Below, piece by piece: positions 17,785 through 26,518 of a stretch of 64,000 nt of DNA. Position numbers and translations under genes: made by a program. The notes beneath the pieces were generated by a model. The model was not told where the DNA came from. It was given only the letters and a program-made list of their open reading frames with translations, and did no database searches. Location of the stretch: assembly GCA_964646205.1 (NCBI GenBank), contig CAZYAZ010000002.1, positions 104,922 through 168,921 on the forward strand, read 5' to 3'. The DNA is from UBA8437 sp964646205. GTDB taxonomy: Bacteria; Planctomycetota; Planctomycetia; Planctomycetales; Planctomycetaceae. Numbering within the stretch: position 1 is the stretch's first letter; the number at the start of each line of letters is the position of its first letter.

Positions 17785-19221
17785 ATGAACGGTTTTTCGA
17801 GGGTGCTGGTTGTCGGCCTGGTTGCGGTGTTGGCCCTGTGTGGACAAGCCCGTTCCCAGGAGGTCAAGCCGTGGAAAAACATCACCGAGTCGGTTGGCCT
17901 GAAGGGCCTGGGTGGTGGTGTGGTTCACTGGATCGACTTCGACGCTGATGGCTGGACGGACCTGTTCGACGGCGGCAGCCTGTGGCACAACCAGCAGGGA
18001 AAAAGTTTCAAGAAGGTGGAGTCCCCGGGGGTGAGTGGCGGGGGGACCTGGGGCGATTTCGATGGCGACGGGAAGATCGACTTTTACACGCCCGGTGGTG
18101 GTGGGCGACTGTTCAAGAACACCGGCGGCGGCAAGTTCAAGCACCTCGAGGGAGCTGTTCCGAAGCTGCCGATGGCCGCGCCGATGTGTGCTGTCTGGGG
18201 CGACTTCAGCGGTGACGGGCTGCTGGACCTGTATGTCGGTGGTTACGAGGCCCCGGCTTACCAGATTGACGTTCGCTATCGAAACAACGGCGATGGGACA
18301 TTCAAGGAGGTCTGGCGGACCAAGGGGGCGCCCAACCCGGCCCGTGGACTGACGACCGCCGACTTTGATGAAGACGGCGACCTGGACATCTATGTCAGCA
18401 ATTACCGCCTGGTTCCCAACTTCCTGTGGCAGAACGACGGCAAGGGGAACCTGTCGAATGTTTCGACCCCGTTCGGGACGGCCGGCGATGGGGGACTGGG
18501 TGCGTGGGGCCACACGATCGGAAGTTGCTTCGGTGATCTCGACAGTGACGGTCGCATCGACATTTTTGTCGGCAACTTCTCTCACCCACCGGCCTACCAG
18601 GATCGGCCCAAGTTCCTCCGCAACCTGGGCAAGGCCAAGAAGTACCACTTCCAGGATCTCTCGAGCACCGCCGGGTTGCGGTGGCAGGAATCGTACGCCT
18701 CGCCGACCCTGGGCGACTTCGACAACGACGGGTTGCTCGACTTGTTCTTCACCACGGTGTACCCCGGCGACAAGAGCGTGCTGTATCGCAACAGCGGCGG
18801 GTTCAAGTTCGCCGAGGTGCCCGGTGCGGCCGGAATGGACCGGCCGCAGACCTACCAGGCCGCGTGGGCCGACTGGAACAACGATGGGGCGCTGGATTTG
18901 ATCGTGGGTGGCGGGCTGTACCAGAATCCCGGTACGGCGGGCCACTGGCTCAAGGTGCGATTGATTGGTAGTGGGCCGGTCAACTCGACGGCCATTGGTG
19001 CCTCGGTGCGGATCCGGGTTGGCAAGGACGGAAAACGGGTGGTGACCCGGCAGGTGACCTCGGGCACCGGACAGGGCAACCAGGCGGATGCCGCGATGCA
19101 TTTCGGACTGGGTGATCACACCGGCGAGGTGACGCTGGAGATTCTCTGGCCGGGCAATCGCAAGCAAACCGTCAAGACACCGATCGACCGGGTGGTGACG
19201 GTGAAATTCGCGGGGAAATGA
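17785..19221 (+). CDS. Exported FG-GAP/VCBS-repeat CRTAC1-like protein
   Basis: This 478-aa protein has a signal peptide (VLVVGLVAVLALCGQARSQ) and a propeller built from VCBS/FG-GAP repeats. Asp-rich calcium loops occur about every 60 residues: DFDADGWTDLFDG, DFDGDGKIDFYTP, DFSGDGLLDLYVG, DFDEDGDLDIYVS, DLDSDGRIDIFVG, DFDNDGLLDLFFT and DWNNDGALDLIVG. The tail (AMHFGLGDHTGEVTLEILWPGN) is the ASPIC/UnbV module. AGGAGGGGG provides a strong ribosome site. Likely periplasmic or surface-located; ligand unknown. A second member lies at 55626-57494. Confidence 0.92.
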   Translation: MNGFSRVLVVGLVAVLALCGQARSQEVKPWKNITESVGLKGLGGGVVHWIDFDADGWTDLFDGGSLWHNQQGKSFKKVESPGVSGGGTWGDFDGDGKIDFYTPGGGGRLFKNTGGGKFKHLEGAVPKLPMAAPMCAVWGDFSGDGLLDLYVGGYEAPAYQIDVRYRNNGDGTFKEVWRTKGAPNPARGLTTADFDEDGDLDIYVSNYRLVPNFLWQNDGKGNLSNVSTPFGTAGDGGLGAWGHTIGSCFGDLDSDGRIDIFVGNFSHPPAYQDRPKFLRNLGKAKKYHFQDLSSTAGLRWQESYASPTLGDFDNDGLLDLFFTTVYPGDKSVLYRNSGGFKFAEVPGAAGMDRPQTYQAAWADWNNDGALDLIVGGGLYQNPGTAGHWLKVRLIGSGPVNSTAIGASVRIRVGKDGKRVVTRQVTSGTGQGNQADAAMHFGLGDHTGEVTLEILWPGNRKQTVKTPIDRVVTVKFAGK

Positions 19222-19360
19222 CCTCGCACCGGCCCGGATCTGCGTGACGATCCAGATTCGGTTTGAATTCGCGTGACACGTTCCTCCCCATCCCGCCTGT
19301 TGACCTGGTCACGAATTCCCGTGGCCGCTTTGACAGCCGCGGGCCGGGAGAACCACATCG

Positions 19361-20425
19361 ATGGTGGTCACCGAGCGTCGCTGTTTGCACGATCCCCTGC
19401 AGTGCATCATCCCTCCTCACATGCTCGAGCGACTGGCCGGATCGAGTGATCCGGCCGTGGCCGGGCCGGCCCGCGAATCGATGCTGCAATCGATCCGGAC
19501 GCGGGCGTTTCGCGAGGCGAGCCGCCTGGATTCCGATTGGCCTGCCAGGGCCACTCCACGCGACCGCAAGCACCGGATGGTGTATGACGCCGGTGGCTCG
19601 TTCGACTTGCCGGGTCGCCTGGTGCGGGCCGAGGGCGACGCGGACACCGGTGACATGGCGGTGCGGGAAGCCTACCGGTACACCGGCAGCGTGTGGGACT
19701 ACTTCAAGAAGGTCCACAATCGCAATTCGCTCGACGATCGGGGAATGACTCTCACCTGCTGCGTCCACGTCGGTCGCAACTACAGCAATGCGTTCTGGGA
19801 TGGATCGCGGATGGGGTTTGGTGACGGTGATGGAATATTGTTTCGGCGATTCACCAGGTCGATCGAGGTGGTGGCTCACGAGTTGGCTCACGGGGTCATC
19901 GCGTTCTCCAGCGACCTGAGGTATTTCGGTGAGTCCGGTGCGCTGAACGAGCACTTCGGCGATGTCCTGGGTGTGCTGGTCCGGCAGTGGAAACGGAAGC
20001 AGGAGGTGTCCTCGGCGGACTGGACGATTGGCAGCGAACTGTTGGTTCGCGCACCGACCCGCCGCGCGTTGCGCGACCTGTCGGCACCGGGCACCGCCTA
20101 CCGGGACGATCCGTTCCTGGGCGACGACCCCCAGCCGGCTCACTGGGACGATCGTTACCGGGGCGATGCCGACAATGGTGGCGTGCACATCAACTCGGGT
20201 ATCCCCAATCACGCCTTCTATCGCGCGTCACTTGAACTGGGGGGGTTCGCCTGGGAAACGCTCGGTGAAGCCTGGTACCAGGCCCTGCACCTGTTGAAGC
20301 GCGACAGTCGGTTCCAGGACTGTGCCGAGGTGACCGAGCGGGAAACAGCACGGCAATACGGTGTGCGGAGTCGTGAAGTGCGGAGCGTGAGGAGGGGATG
20401 GCGGGCGGTGGGGATTGTCGTATGA
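19361..20425 (+). CDS. M4 (thermolysin-family) metalloprotease, protealysin-like, no signal peptide
   Basis: This 354-aa zinc protease carries HELAHG (His173, Glu174, His177) and the downstream zinc ligand Glu197 in GALNEHFGD. GGVHINSGIPNHAFY holds the catalytic His region. The N-terminus starts directly with CIIPPHMLERLA, the short proline-containing propeptide seen in protealysin-type members, with no signal peptide. The protein may therefore act in the cytoplasm or leave by another route. The region 19222-19360 upstream holds no gene. No inhibitor gene of the emfourin type is visible next to it. Confidence 0.93.
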   Translation: MVVTERRCLHDPLQCIIPPHMLERLAGSSDPAVAGPARESMLQSIRTRAFREASRLDSDWPARATPRDRKHRMVYDAGGSFDLPGRLVRAEGDADTGDMAVREAYRYTGSVWDYFKKVHNRNSLDDRGMTLTCCVHVGRNYSNAFWDGSRMGFGDGDGILFRRFTRSIEVVAHELAHGVIAFSSDLRYFGESGALNEHFGDVLGVLVRQWKRKQEVSSADWTIGSELLVRAPTRRALRDLSAPGTAYRDDPFLGDDPQPAHWDDRYRGDADNGGVHINSGIPNHAFYRASLELGGFAWETLGEAWYQALHLLKRDSRFQDCAEVTERETARQYGVRSREVRSVRRGWRAVGIVV

Positions 20426-20467
20426 TGGGGCCGTCTGGGAATAGTTCCTGCTGCTGAAGGGTTCGGT

Positions 20468-21274
20468 ATGCGATTCGATGCGACACGCGGTGCGGTGCTC
20501 GTCCTGTTCTCTGGCCTGCTGGTCGTGGTGACAGGTTGCGGTGGCGAGACAAGCGAACCGGTGGCCGATGTCGACGATTTGGCCAAACTGGATCCCGCTC
20601 CACAATTTGACCCCGTCACACCTGGTGGTGAGACGGCCGGTGGCGAGACGGTCGTCCCACCTGTCGCGGTTCCCAAAGCGACGCCCAAGAAGAAAGTCCC
20701 CAAGAAGGGCAAGGACGAGGGGTTCGACGAGGAATTGCCGATGATTCCCGTTGAACAGGCCGGGGCCATGGTTGCGCTGGAGGCGGTTGGAGCCGAAGTG
20801 AAACTGGATTTTCGCGATCGCATTATCGACGTCGATCTGAAGGGGGCCGAATTCGACGACAAGTCCGCCATCCACCTGTCGGTACTCAAGGATGTGCGGT
20901 CGATCAATCTTTCAGAAACCAAGATCACCGATGCCGGATTGGTCCATCTCTCCAAGCTTCCCAACCTGCGTCGCTTGTTCCTGTACGGCACCGACGTGAC
21001 CGACAAGGGTCTTCCGCACCTCAAGGGCCTGGTGAGTCTCGAGAACCTCTGCCTGGATGAAACCCGTGTCAGTGACGAGGGTTTGTCGAATCTCAAGGGG
21101 TTGGTGGCACTGGAAGTTTTGCATCTCAGGAGCCGTTTGCCGGTCAGTGATCGCAGTATTCCGTTGATTATTCGTTTCGAGAAACTGCGAGAATTGAAGG
21201 TCGATGGGACCAAGATCACGCCCGAAGGCCTCGAGCGACTCAAGCGGAAGTTGCCGGATTGTCGAATCGAGTAA
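20468..21274 (+). CDS. Leucine-rich-repeat lipoprotein
   Basis: This 268-aa protein starts with a lipoprotein signal (VLFSGLLVVVTGCGG, lipidated Cys in VTGC). A Pro/Thr/Lys-rich linker (about residues 45-90) follows. At least five leucine-rich repeats of the planctomycete type lie around residues 115-260: INLSETKITDAGLVHLSKLP, FLYGTDVTDKGLPHLKGL and LDETRVSDEGLSNLKGL. Such repeats bind proteins or other ligands. The exact partner is unknown. It lies 162 bp before selenoprotein 3. Confidence 0.9.
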   Translation: MRFDATRGAVLVLFSGLLVVVTGCGGETSEPVADVDDLAKLDPAPQFDPVTPGGETAGGETVVPPVAVPKATPKKKVPKKGKDEGFDEELPMIPVEQAGAMVALEAVGAEVKLDFRDRIIDVDLKGAEFDDKSAIHLSVLKDVRSINLSETKITDAGLVHLSKLPNLRRLFLYGTDVTDKGLPHLKGLVSLENLCLDETRVSDEGLSNLKGLVALEVLHLRSRLPVSDRSIPLIIRFEKLRELKVDGTKITPEGLERLKRKLPDCRIE

Positions 21275-21294
21275 TAGATCTACGGTGTTGGTGG

Positions 21295-21321
21295 TTTTTC
21301 GGGTTGAAAACCCGGGAAAAA
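21295..21321. other. Strong stem-loop after the LRR lipoprotein gene
   Basis: TTTTTCGGGT and the matching ACCCGGGAAAAA (with G-U pairs) form a stem of about ten base pairs around a TGAAA loop, 20 bp after the LRR stop. No T-run follows on the plus strand, so it is not a standard intrinsic terminator. It may slow RNA decay or be part of the leader of the selenoprotein gene. Folded by eye. Confidence 0.4.
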
Positions 21322-21436
21322 CAAAGCCCCGAGGGCCGCACTTGACCGGAGGTCATTTTGGGCCGTATTCTGTGGGGGACGGTGGCGTCATTGGCGCCGA
21401 TTCCGTTTTAGGAACCAGTTCAAGGGTTTCGTCAAA

Positions 21437-22471
21437 ATGCGTTGCATATCTGCTGCTGCATTGATGTTTGCGGTCACATTGACCGGCACGGCTGACACGA
21501 GTCAGGCTGCCAACAATGTGGTTGCTGCTCCAACGACAACTCAGACGCGTTCGAAGATCCAGCATTGGGTCGCCGCACAGGGCGTGACCGACAAAGCGGT
21601 TCTCGAACGGATTGGCAAAGCGTGGGCTTTCGACAAGCAACCGGTTGCCGGCAGTCGCATGCTCGACCTTGTTGTCGGCACCTTTTCGAGTGTCGATGGC
21701 AAGACAAAGACCTTTGTCTCCTCGTGCAAGCTTGAGCCGGGCACCCCTGTTCCGGATGCCAAGATCCTTCAAGGTCAGGACGCCTTCTACACGGCGAACA
21801 TGCAGCTGTATTTTGGCCGGTTCCTGGCCCAGAAGCAGATGTATGACGAGGCATTGGAATTGCTGGCCGCCCTGGAAACCAAGACGGTTGTCGATCCTGC
21901 CGGGTTGTTGTATTTCAAGGCGGTTTGTGAGCACCAGTTGCTGAAAAAGACCGAGGGCCTGGCGACGATTCGTACGTTGCTCGAGAACACCACCGCGGTG
22001 CCCCTGCGTTACAAGACCACGGCCGAGCTGATGCAGCACGACCTGAAGTCTCTGAAAAAGGATTCACTCTCGGAGATCTCGCGGAAGATGAAGGACGTCG
22101 AGAGACGCCTGGATCTCGGGCGAGGTGGCCAGCGCGTGCAGAAGCAGGAAGACGAGATCGTCGCCTCGCTGGATGCGATAATTGAAAAACTCGAGCAGCA
22201 AGGCGGTACGTGACCTGGCTGTGGCAACGGCCCGGGTGGTCGTAATCAGTCCAACAACCCTGCCCAGGACAGCTCGATTCGCGGAGGCCAGGGGCCAGGC
22301 AATGTCGCCAACCGCAACACGGGCAACCGCACCGGCTGGGGTGCTCTGCCTCCCAAGGCCGAGGCGCGTGCCCGCAATATTCTCGATCGCAACTACCCGG
22401 CTCACTACCGGAAGGCGATCGACGAGTACTTCAAGCGATTGGCCGAGAGACAGACGGCTTCGCGGAAGTAG
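21437..22471 (+). CDS. Exported helical/TPR-like selenoprotein candidate with UPGC motif (in-frame UGA, Sec259)
   Basis: ATG 21437 begins a signal peptide (CISAAALMFAVTLTGTADTSQA). A helical TPR-like section follows (YTANMQLYFGRFLAQKQMYDEALELLAAL), then a coiled section ending DAIIEKLEQQGGT. TGA 22211-22213 interrupts. The same frame then continues for 85 codons to TAG 22469-22471: PGCGNGPGGRNQSNNPAQD, a Gly/Asn linker, then the conserved-looking tail GWGALPPKAEARARNIL and YRKAIDEYFKRLAE. I recall this tail from planctomycete proteins of this shape. A terminator starts 22 bp after the TAG. The motif reads U259-P-G-C262, set in a linker that is usually Gly/Gln-rich. A nonsense mutation in a flexible linker is the main alternative. 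Confidence 0.65.
22227..22243 (+). promoter_or_regulatory. Putative bacterial SECIS hairpin of selenoprotein 3
   Basis: ACGGCC-CGGGT-GGTCGT forms a 6-bp stem (one G-U pair) with a 5-nt loop rich in G, starting 14 nt after the TGA. The first loop G is 21 nt from the UGA, within the known bacterial range. The loop size and stem style match the other two hairpins in this window. Folded by eye. Confidence 0.55.
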
Positions 22472-22492
22472 TTGATTGCAGCGACACAGTTC

Positions 22493-22534
22493 AAAGGGGC
22501 CGAACCTGCCCACTGCGGGTTCGGCCCCTTTTTT
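22493..22534 (+). terminator. Intrinsic terminator after selenoprotein 3
   Basis: A perfect GC-rich stem (AAAGGGGCCGAACC pairing with GGTTCGGCCCCTTT) with an 11-nt loop is followed by a T-run (22529-22534). It begins 22 bp after the TAG at 22469-22471. Its place supports the gene ending there rather than at the internal TGA, 280 bp earlier. Confidence 0.93.
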
Positions 22535-22617
22535 CGTGCGCCCGTCCTGTCCCCTTGCACCTCTGCACCACAGCCGGACAATGGATTGTTCTCGCTCACC
22601 TAACCAAGGGCAGCCCG

Positions 22618-25600
22618 ATGAATCGTCTCGTGATCCTGTTGTGCTCGTTTGGATTCCTGGTTCTTTCGGCGACATCGCCGGTGTCCGCCGAGGATTGGCC
22701 GACCTATCGCCATGACGCCACCCGGGCCGGGGCGACCGGCGAGACCCTGGCCTGGCCGTTGACGAATCAGTGGACTTACCGAACACCCGTGCCGTTGAGG
22801 ACGGCGTGGTCGGGTGCCGAGGGACGTTCCGTGGAAGGCAAGGACCTGCATGACCGGGTCCGATTCGATGACGCCCTGCACGTGGCGGTCGTGAAGGGCC
22901 GTGTTTACTTTGGCAGCTCGGTGGATCACCGGGTTCACTGTGTCGACGCCGTGACCGGACGGACGGTTTGGACGGCGTTCACCGATGCCCCAATCCGGCT
23001 GGCTCCAACGGTTGCAGAGGGACGGGTCTATATCGGCAGCGAGGATGGCTACGCGTGGTGCCTGGATGCAGCGACCGGCCGTGTGCTGTGGCGGTTGCGA
23101 CTGGGCCCGGCCGATGAACGGATCGTGGCGCGGGGCGAGATGATCTCGCGATGGCCGGTCCGTACCGGGATCCTGGTGGAAGATGGGGTTGCCTACTTTG
23201 GAGCGGGTATCTTCCCTCACGAAAACGTTTACCTGTCGGCAGTCGACGCGAAGACCGGGAAGCCGATCTGGCGGAATGACCAGGTCAGCCACGCCAATGC
23301 GGGCCGGGCCGACCTGTCCCCACAGGGATACCTGTTGGCGACCAAGGCAGCACTGTATTTTCCCTCGGGCCGATCCCGCCCCTCGGCGGTGAATCGCAAG
23401 ACCGGCAAGATCCAGGTCATCGCCGGCTGGCGAGGTGGCTCGGCCGGTGAAACGCTCACCCTCTCTTCCGGCCAGGTGGCGGGTGCCAATGCCGTGATCC
23501 TGGACGGGGCGTTGCGGACCTTCACGCTGGGAAGCCAGGTTGCCGGTTCGAATGGATCCACTTATGTGACCACCGGGGAGACGTTGGCGCGGATCAACCA
23601 GAAGGTCTACTCGACGGTCAACAGCAATCGCGCCAAGCTCCGCAACGACCTCCGTGCGGTGTACAGCGAATACCGCTCGGGCAAGATCGAGAAGGAGGCC
23701 TACCTGGTCAAGGCCGAGGCCGTGCGGGCGAAGCTCAACTCGCAGGAGGAGGTCGGGGTCGAGTGGAAGGTCAAGTGTGCCTCGAATGCTGCAGTCATTG
23801 TCACCGCCACGCAGGTGGTTGTCGGTGGCGAGGACACGGTTGAGATTTTTGACGCGAAAACGGGGAAATCGACCGGGCGACTGGCGGTGCAGGGAGCGGC
23901 CCGCGGACTGGCCATTTCCGACGGTCGGCTGATGGTCAGCACCGACACGGGTCGGATTCACTGTTTCTCCGCCGGGCCCAAGGGCAAGGAAAATGTCGCA
24001 AGCAAGCCGGTTGCCGATCCGTACCCACGGGACAAGTGGACCGATGTTTACGAGGCGTCGGCCAAGTCGATTCTCTCGCGAACTGGCATCGATAGCGGTT
24101 TTTGCCTGGTCGTGGGTGCGGAGCAAGGGCGACTGGCCCTGGCCCTGGCCCGCAACAGCGGGTTGAAGATCTACGGCGTGGAATCCGATCCAGCCAAGGT
24201 GGCTGCAGCGCGGAAGGCCCTGGTTCGGACCGGTCTTTATGGTCACCGGATCACGATTCACGAAGCTGCTGCCGGCGAGATCCCGTACTCGAACTATTTT
24301 GCCAATCTCGTTGTCAGTGACACCCACCTGTTGACCGGTCGTGTTCCTGTTGCCGGCGAGGTGGTGGCGGCCCATCTCAAGCCGTGTGGTGGAGCGATTT
24401 GCCTGGGTGGAACTCATGCTTTTGATAACGACTGGCGGACCAGCCTGGGGCTGTCCAAGCAGTCGGTGACGACGCTGGGCAAGTCATTCACGGTTGTCGA
24501 ACGAGGCAAACTGCCCGGGGCCGGCAGTTGGTCGCACCAGTACGGTGACGCCGGCAACACGGCTTGCTCTGACGACCAGTTGATCCGGGGTGGACTGGGT
24601 GTGTTGTGGTTTGGTGATCCCGGTCCGGGCAAGATGGTGAACCGTCACGACGGCGCTGTTGGCCCGGTGTCCACCAACGGGCGGATGTTCATCCAGGGCA
24701 CCGACAGCCTGTTGGCCTACGACGCCTACAACGGGCAGTTTCTCTGGGAATTCAAGAACAGCAAGGCGATCCGTACGGGTGTCTTCCAGAACCATGCGCC
24801 CGGCAACCTGGTTGCCAACGACGACAGCGTGTTCATGATGCTCGATTCCCGGTGCCTGCAACTGGATGCTGCCACGGGCAAGCTGCAAGCGACTCACCTG
24901 CTTCCGGCCAACAAGAGCGTGAAGGAACACGAGTGGGGTTATGTGGCGCTGCTGGACGGGATGCTGATCGGTACCGGAACCCGCCGCAAGCGGTTGGATG
25001 CCGCCCGGGCTCGTCGCGGCAAGCAGACCACCGATGCCACCGATGCGATCTTTGCCATCGACCTGAAGACGGGCAAACACCTGTGGAGTTACCAGGGCAA
25101 GAGCATCGACTTCCGGACAATCGCCCTGGGTCCGGGCCGGGTGCATTTCATCGACAGCACGATCACCGCCGAGCAGAGGACGGCGTTGTTGAACCAGGAC
25201 AAGACCGAGTTGCAGAAACTCAAGGGCGAGGAACGCCAGCGGGCCGAGGATCGACAAAAACGGATCGACGCTCGCACCGCCATGGCTCTCGATGCCAAGA
25301 CCGGCAAGGAACTCTGGCGGCAGCCGGTCGACGTCACCGACACCAGTGACATCGGCATCGGCGGCGGCCGATTGACGATGGTGTACAAGGATGGCGTGTT
25401 GCTGCTGGGTGGTGCCAATGCCAACGGTCACTACTGGCGGCAGTTCATTTCCGGGGAATTCAAGAAACGCCGCCTGGTGGCGCTCTCGTCGGTCAACGGC
25501 TACAAGCTGTGGTCCAAGGACGCCAATTACCGGCATCGTCCGATCATTGTTGGCAGCCGGATTATTGCCGAGCCGTGGTCGTACGAACTGAAGACCGGCA

Positions 25601-26484
25601 AACAGATCACGCGGATTCACCCGTTGACCGGACAGGAGGTTCCGTGGAGCTTCATGAGGCCGGGGCACCACTGCGGGATGAACACCGCCACGCCGAACAT
25701 GCTGTTCTTCCGTTCCGGTTTCACCGCGTTTTACGACCTGCAGTCCGACAGTGGCACGCGGCATTTTGCCGGACACCGACTGGGTTGCTGGATCAACGCG
25801 ATTCCCGCCAACGGGCTGGTGATGATTCCCGAGGCGAGTGCCGGATGCGTGTGCCTGTTCTCGATTGCCTCGACCATCGTGATGGAACCCCGTCCCCCGA
25901 GGCGGCCGTGGGGCATTTACAGTGGCATTGGCACGGCGACGCCGGTCAAGAAGCTGGCATTGAACCTGGGAGCCCCCGGGGATCGTCGCGATGCCACCGG
26001 AAAGCTCTGGCTCAGTTATCCACGTCCAAAGTCTCCCAAGACGACCGGCCTGGAGTTGAACCTGGATCTCGGTGAGACCTTTGTGAAGGGTGGAAAGTTT
26101 GTCAGCGACGACGGTGATTCCAGCGAGACAAATGCTCGTCCCGCGTCGTGGGTCTACTCGTCATCAGCCCAGGGGATCAAGCGGTGCACCGTGCCTTTGC
26201 GAGGAACCGGTGACCGTCCCGCGCGGTACTCGCTGCGACTTTACTTCTCCTCCGGATCGGCCAAGACACCCCAGCCAGGACGTCGGGTCTTTGACGTGCA
26301 TGTCCAGGGCCAGGTCGTGTTGAAAGATGTCGATGCGGCCAAGACCGGCAAGGATGGCACGGCGGTGCTTGAGGTCCGCAATGTTTCGGTCAAGGATCAA
26401 CTGGCGATCGAACTGGTGCCCAAGACGGGCGAACAACCGATGCTCTCGGGAATCGAAGTGTCTGAAATTCCTGCCGGTCGATGA
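22618..26484 (+). CDS. Giant exported fusion: PQQ-type propeller, methyltransferase-like domain, second propeller, malectin-like domain
   Basis: This 1288-aa protein begins with a signal peptide (LVILLCSFGFLVLSATSPVSA). Residues about 25-470 form a PQQ-type (BamB-like) propeller with blade motifs such as VHCVDAVTGRTVWTAF and AWCLDAATGRVLWRL. Residues about 480-620 look like a class I methyltransferase fold: FCLVVGAEQGRLALALA as motif I, YGVESDPAKVAAARKAL as the next strand/helix, then ANLVVSDTHLL and AHLKPCGGAICLGG. A second propeller follows (about 640-1120). A malectin-like carbohydrate-binding module (RYSLRLYFSSGS, RVFDVHVQGQVVL, LSGIEVSEI) ends it. SAM is not expected outside the cytoplasm, so the middle domain may be a non-catalytic scaffold. 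CCCG before ATG is a poor ribosome site. Confidence 0.85.
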   Translation: MNRLVILLCSFGFLVLSATSPVSAEDWPTYRHDATRAGATGETLAWPLTNQWTYRTPVPLRTAWSGAEGRSVEGKDLHDRVRFDDALHVAVVKGRVYFGSSVDHRVHCVDAVTGRTVWTAFTDAPIRLAPTVAEGRVYIGSEDGYAWCLDAATGRVLWRLRLGPADERIVARGEMISRWPVRTGILVEDGVAYFGAGIFPHENVYLSAVDAKTGKPIWRNDQVSHANAGRADLSPQGYLLATKAALYFPSGRSRPSAVNRKTGKIQVIAGWRGGSAGETLTLSSGQVAGANAVILDGALRTFTLGSQVAGSNGSTYVTTGETLARINQKVYSTVNSNRAKLRNDLRAVYSEYRSGKIEKEAYLVKAEAVRAKLNSQEEVGVEWKVKCASNAAVIVTATQVVVGGEDTVEIFDAKTGKSTGRLAVQGAARGLAISDGRLMVSTDTGRIHCFSAGPKGKENVASKPVADPYPRDKWTDVYEASAKSILSRTGIDSGFCLVVGAEQGRLALALARNSGLKIYGVESDPAKVAAARKALVRTGLYGHRITIHEAAAGEIPYSNYFANLVVSDTHLLTGRVPVAGEVVAAHLKPCGGAICLGGTHAFDNDWRTSLGLSKQSVTTLGKSFTVVERGKLPGAGSWSHQYGDAGNTACSDDQLIRGGLGVLWFGDPGPGKMVNRHDGAVGPVSTNGRMFIQGTDSLLAYDAYNGQFLWEFKNSKAIRTGVFQNHAPGNLVANDDSVFMMLDSRCLQLDAATGKLQATHLLPANKSVKEHEWGYVALLDGMLIGTGTRRKRLDAARARRGKQTTDATDAIFAIDLKTGKHLWSYQGKSIDFRTIALGPGRVHFIDSTITAEQRTALLNQDKTELQKLKGEERQRAEDRQKRIDARTAMALDAKTGKELWRQPVDVTDTSDIGIGGGRLTMVYKDGVLLLGGANANGHYWRQFISGEFKKRRLVALSSVNGYKLWSKDANYRHRPIIVGSRIIAEPWSYELKTGKQITRIHPLTGQEVPWSFMRPGHHCGMNTATPNMLFFRSGFTAFYDLQSDSGTRHFAGHRLGCWINAIPANGLVMIPEASAGCVCLFSIASTIVMEPRPPRRPWGIYSGIGTATPVKKLALNLGAPGDRRDATGKLWLSYPRPKSPKTTGLELNLDLGETFVKGGKFVSDDGDSSETNARPASWVYSSSAQGIKRCTVPLRGTGDRPARYSLRLYFSSGSAKTPQPGRRVFDVHVQGQVVLKDVDAAKTGKDGTAVLEVRNVSVKDQLAIELVPKTGEQPMLSGIEVSEIPAGR

Positions 26485-26518
26485 CGTCGCCGGGCGTGTT
26501 TTCTACAACGAGAAGTCC

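Noticed and set aside
16651..19167. Very long open frame on the minus strand (over 800 codons)
   Set aside because: It lies opposite proC, the HD gene and the VCBS gene, all of which have clear family motifs. The antisense product has no recognisable domain.
215..22213. Stop-codon reassignment (UGA read as Trp or Gly throughout)
   Set aside because: Many genes in this window stop at TGA in well-placed positions, including ATGA overlaps with the next gene (proC/HD, the 30.4-kb operon, 61.9 kb). So UGA is a stop in general and only three sites are read through.
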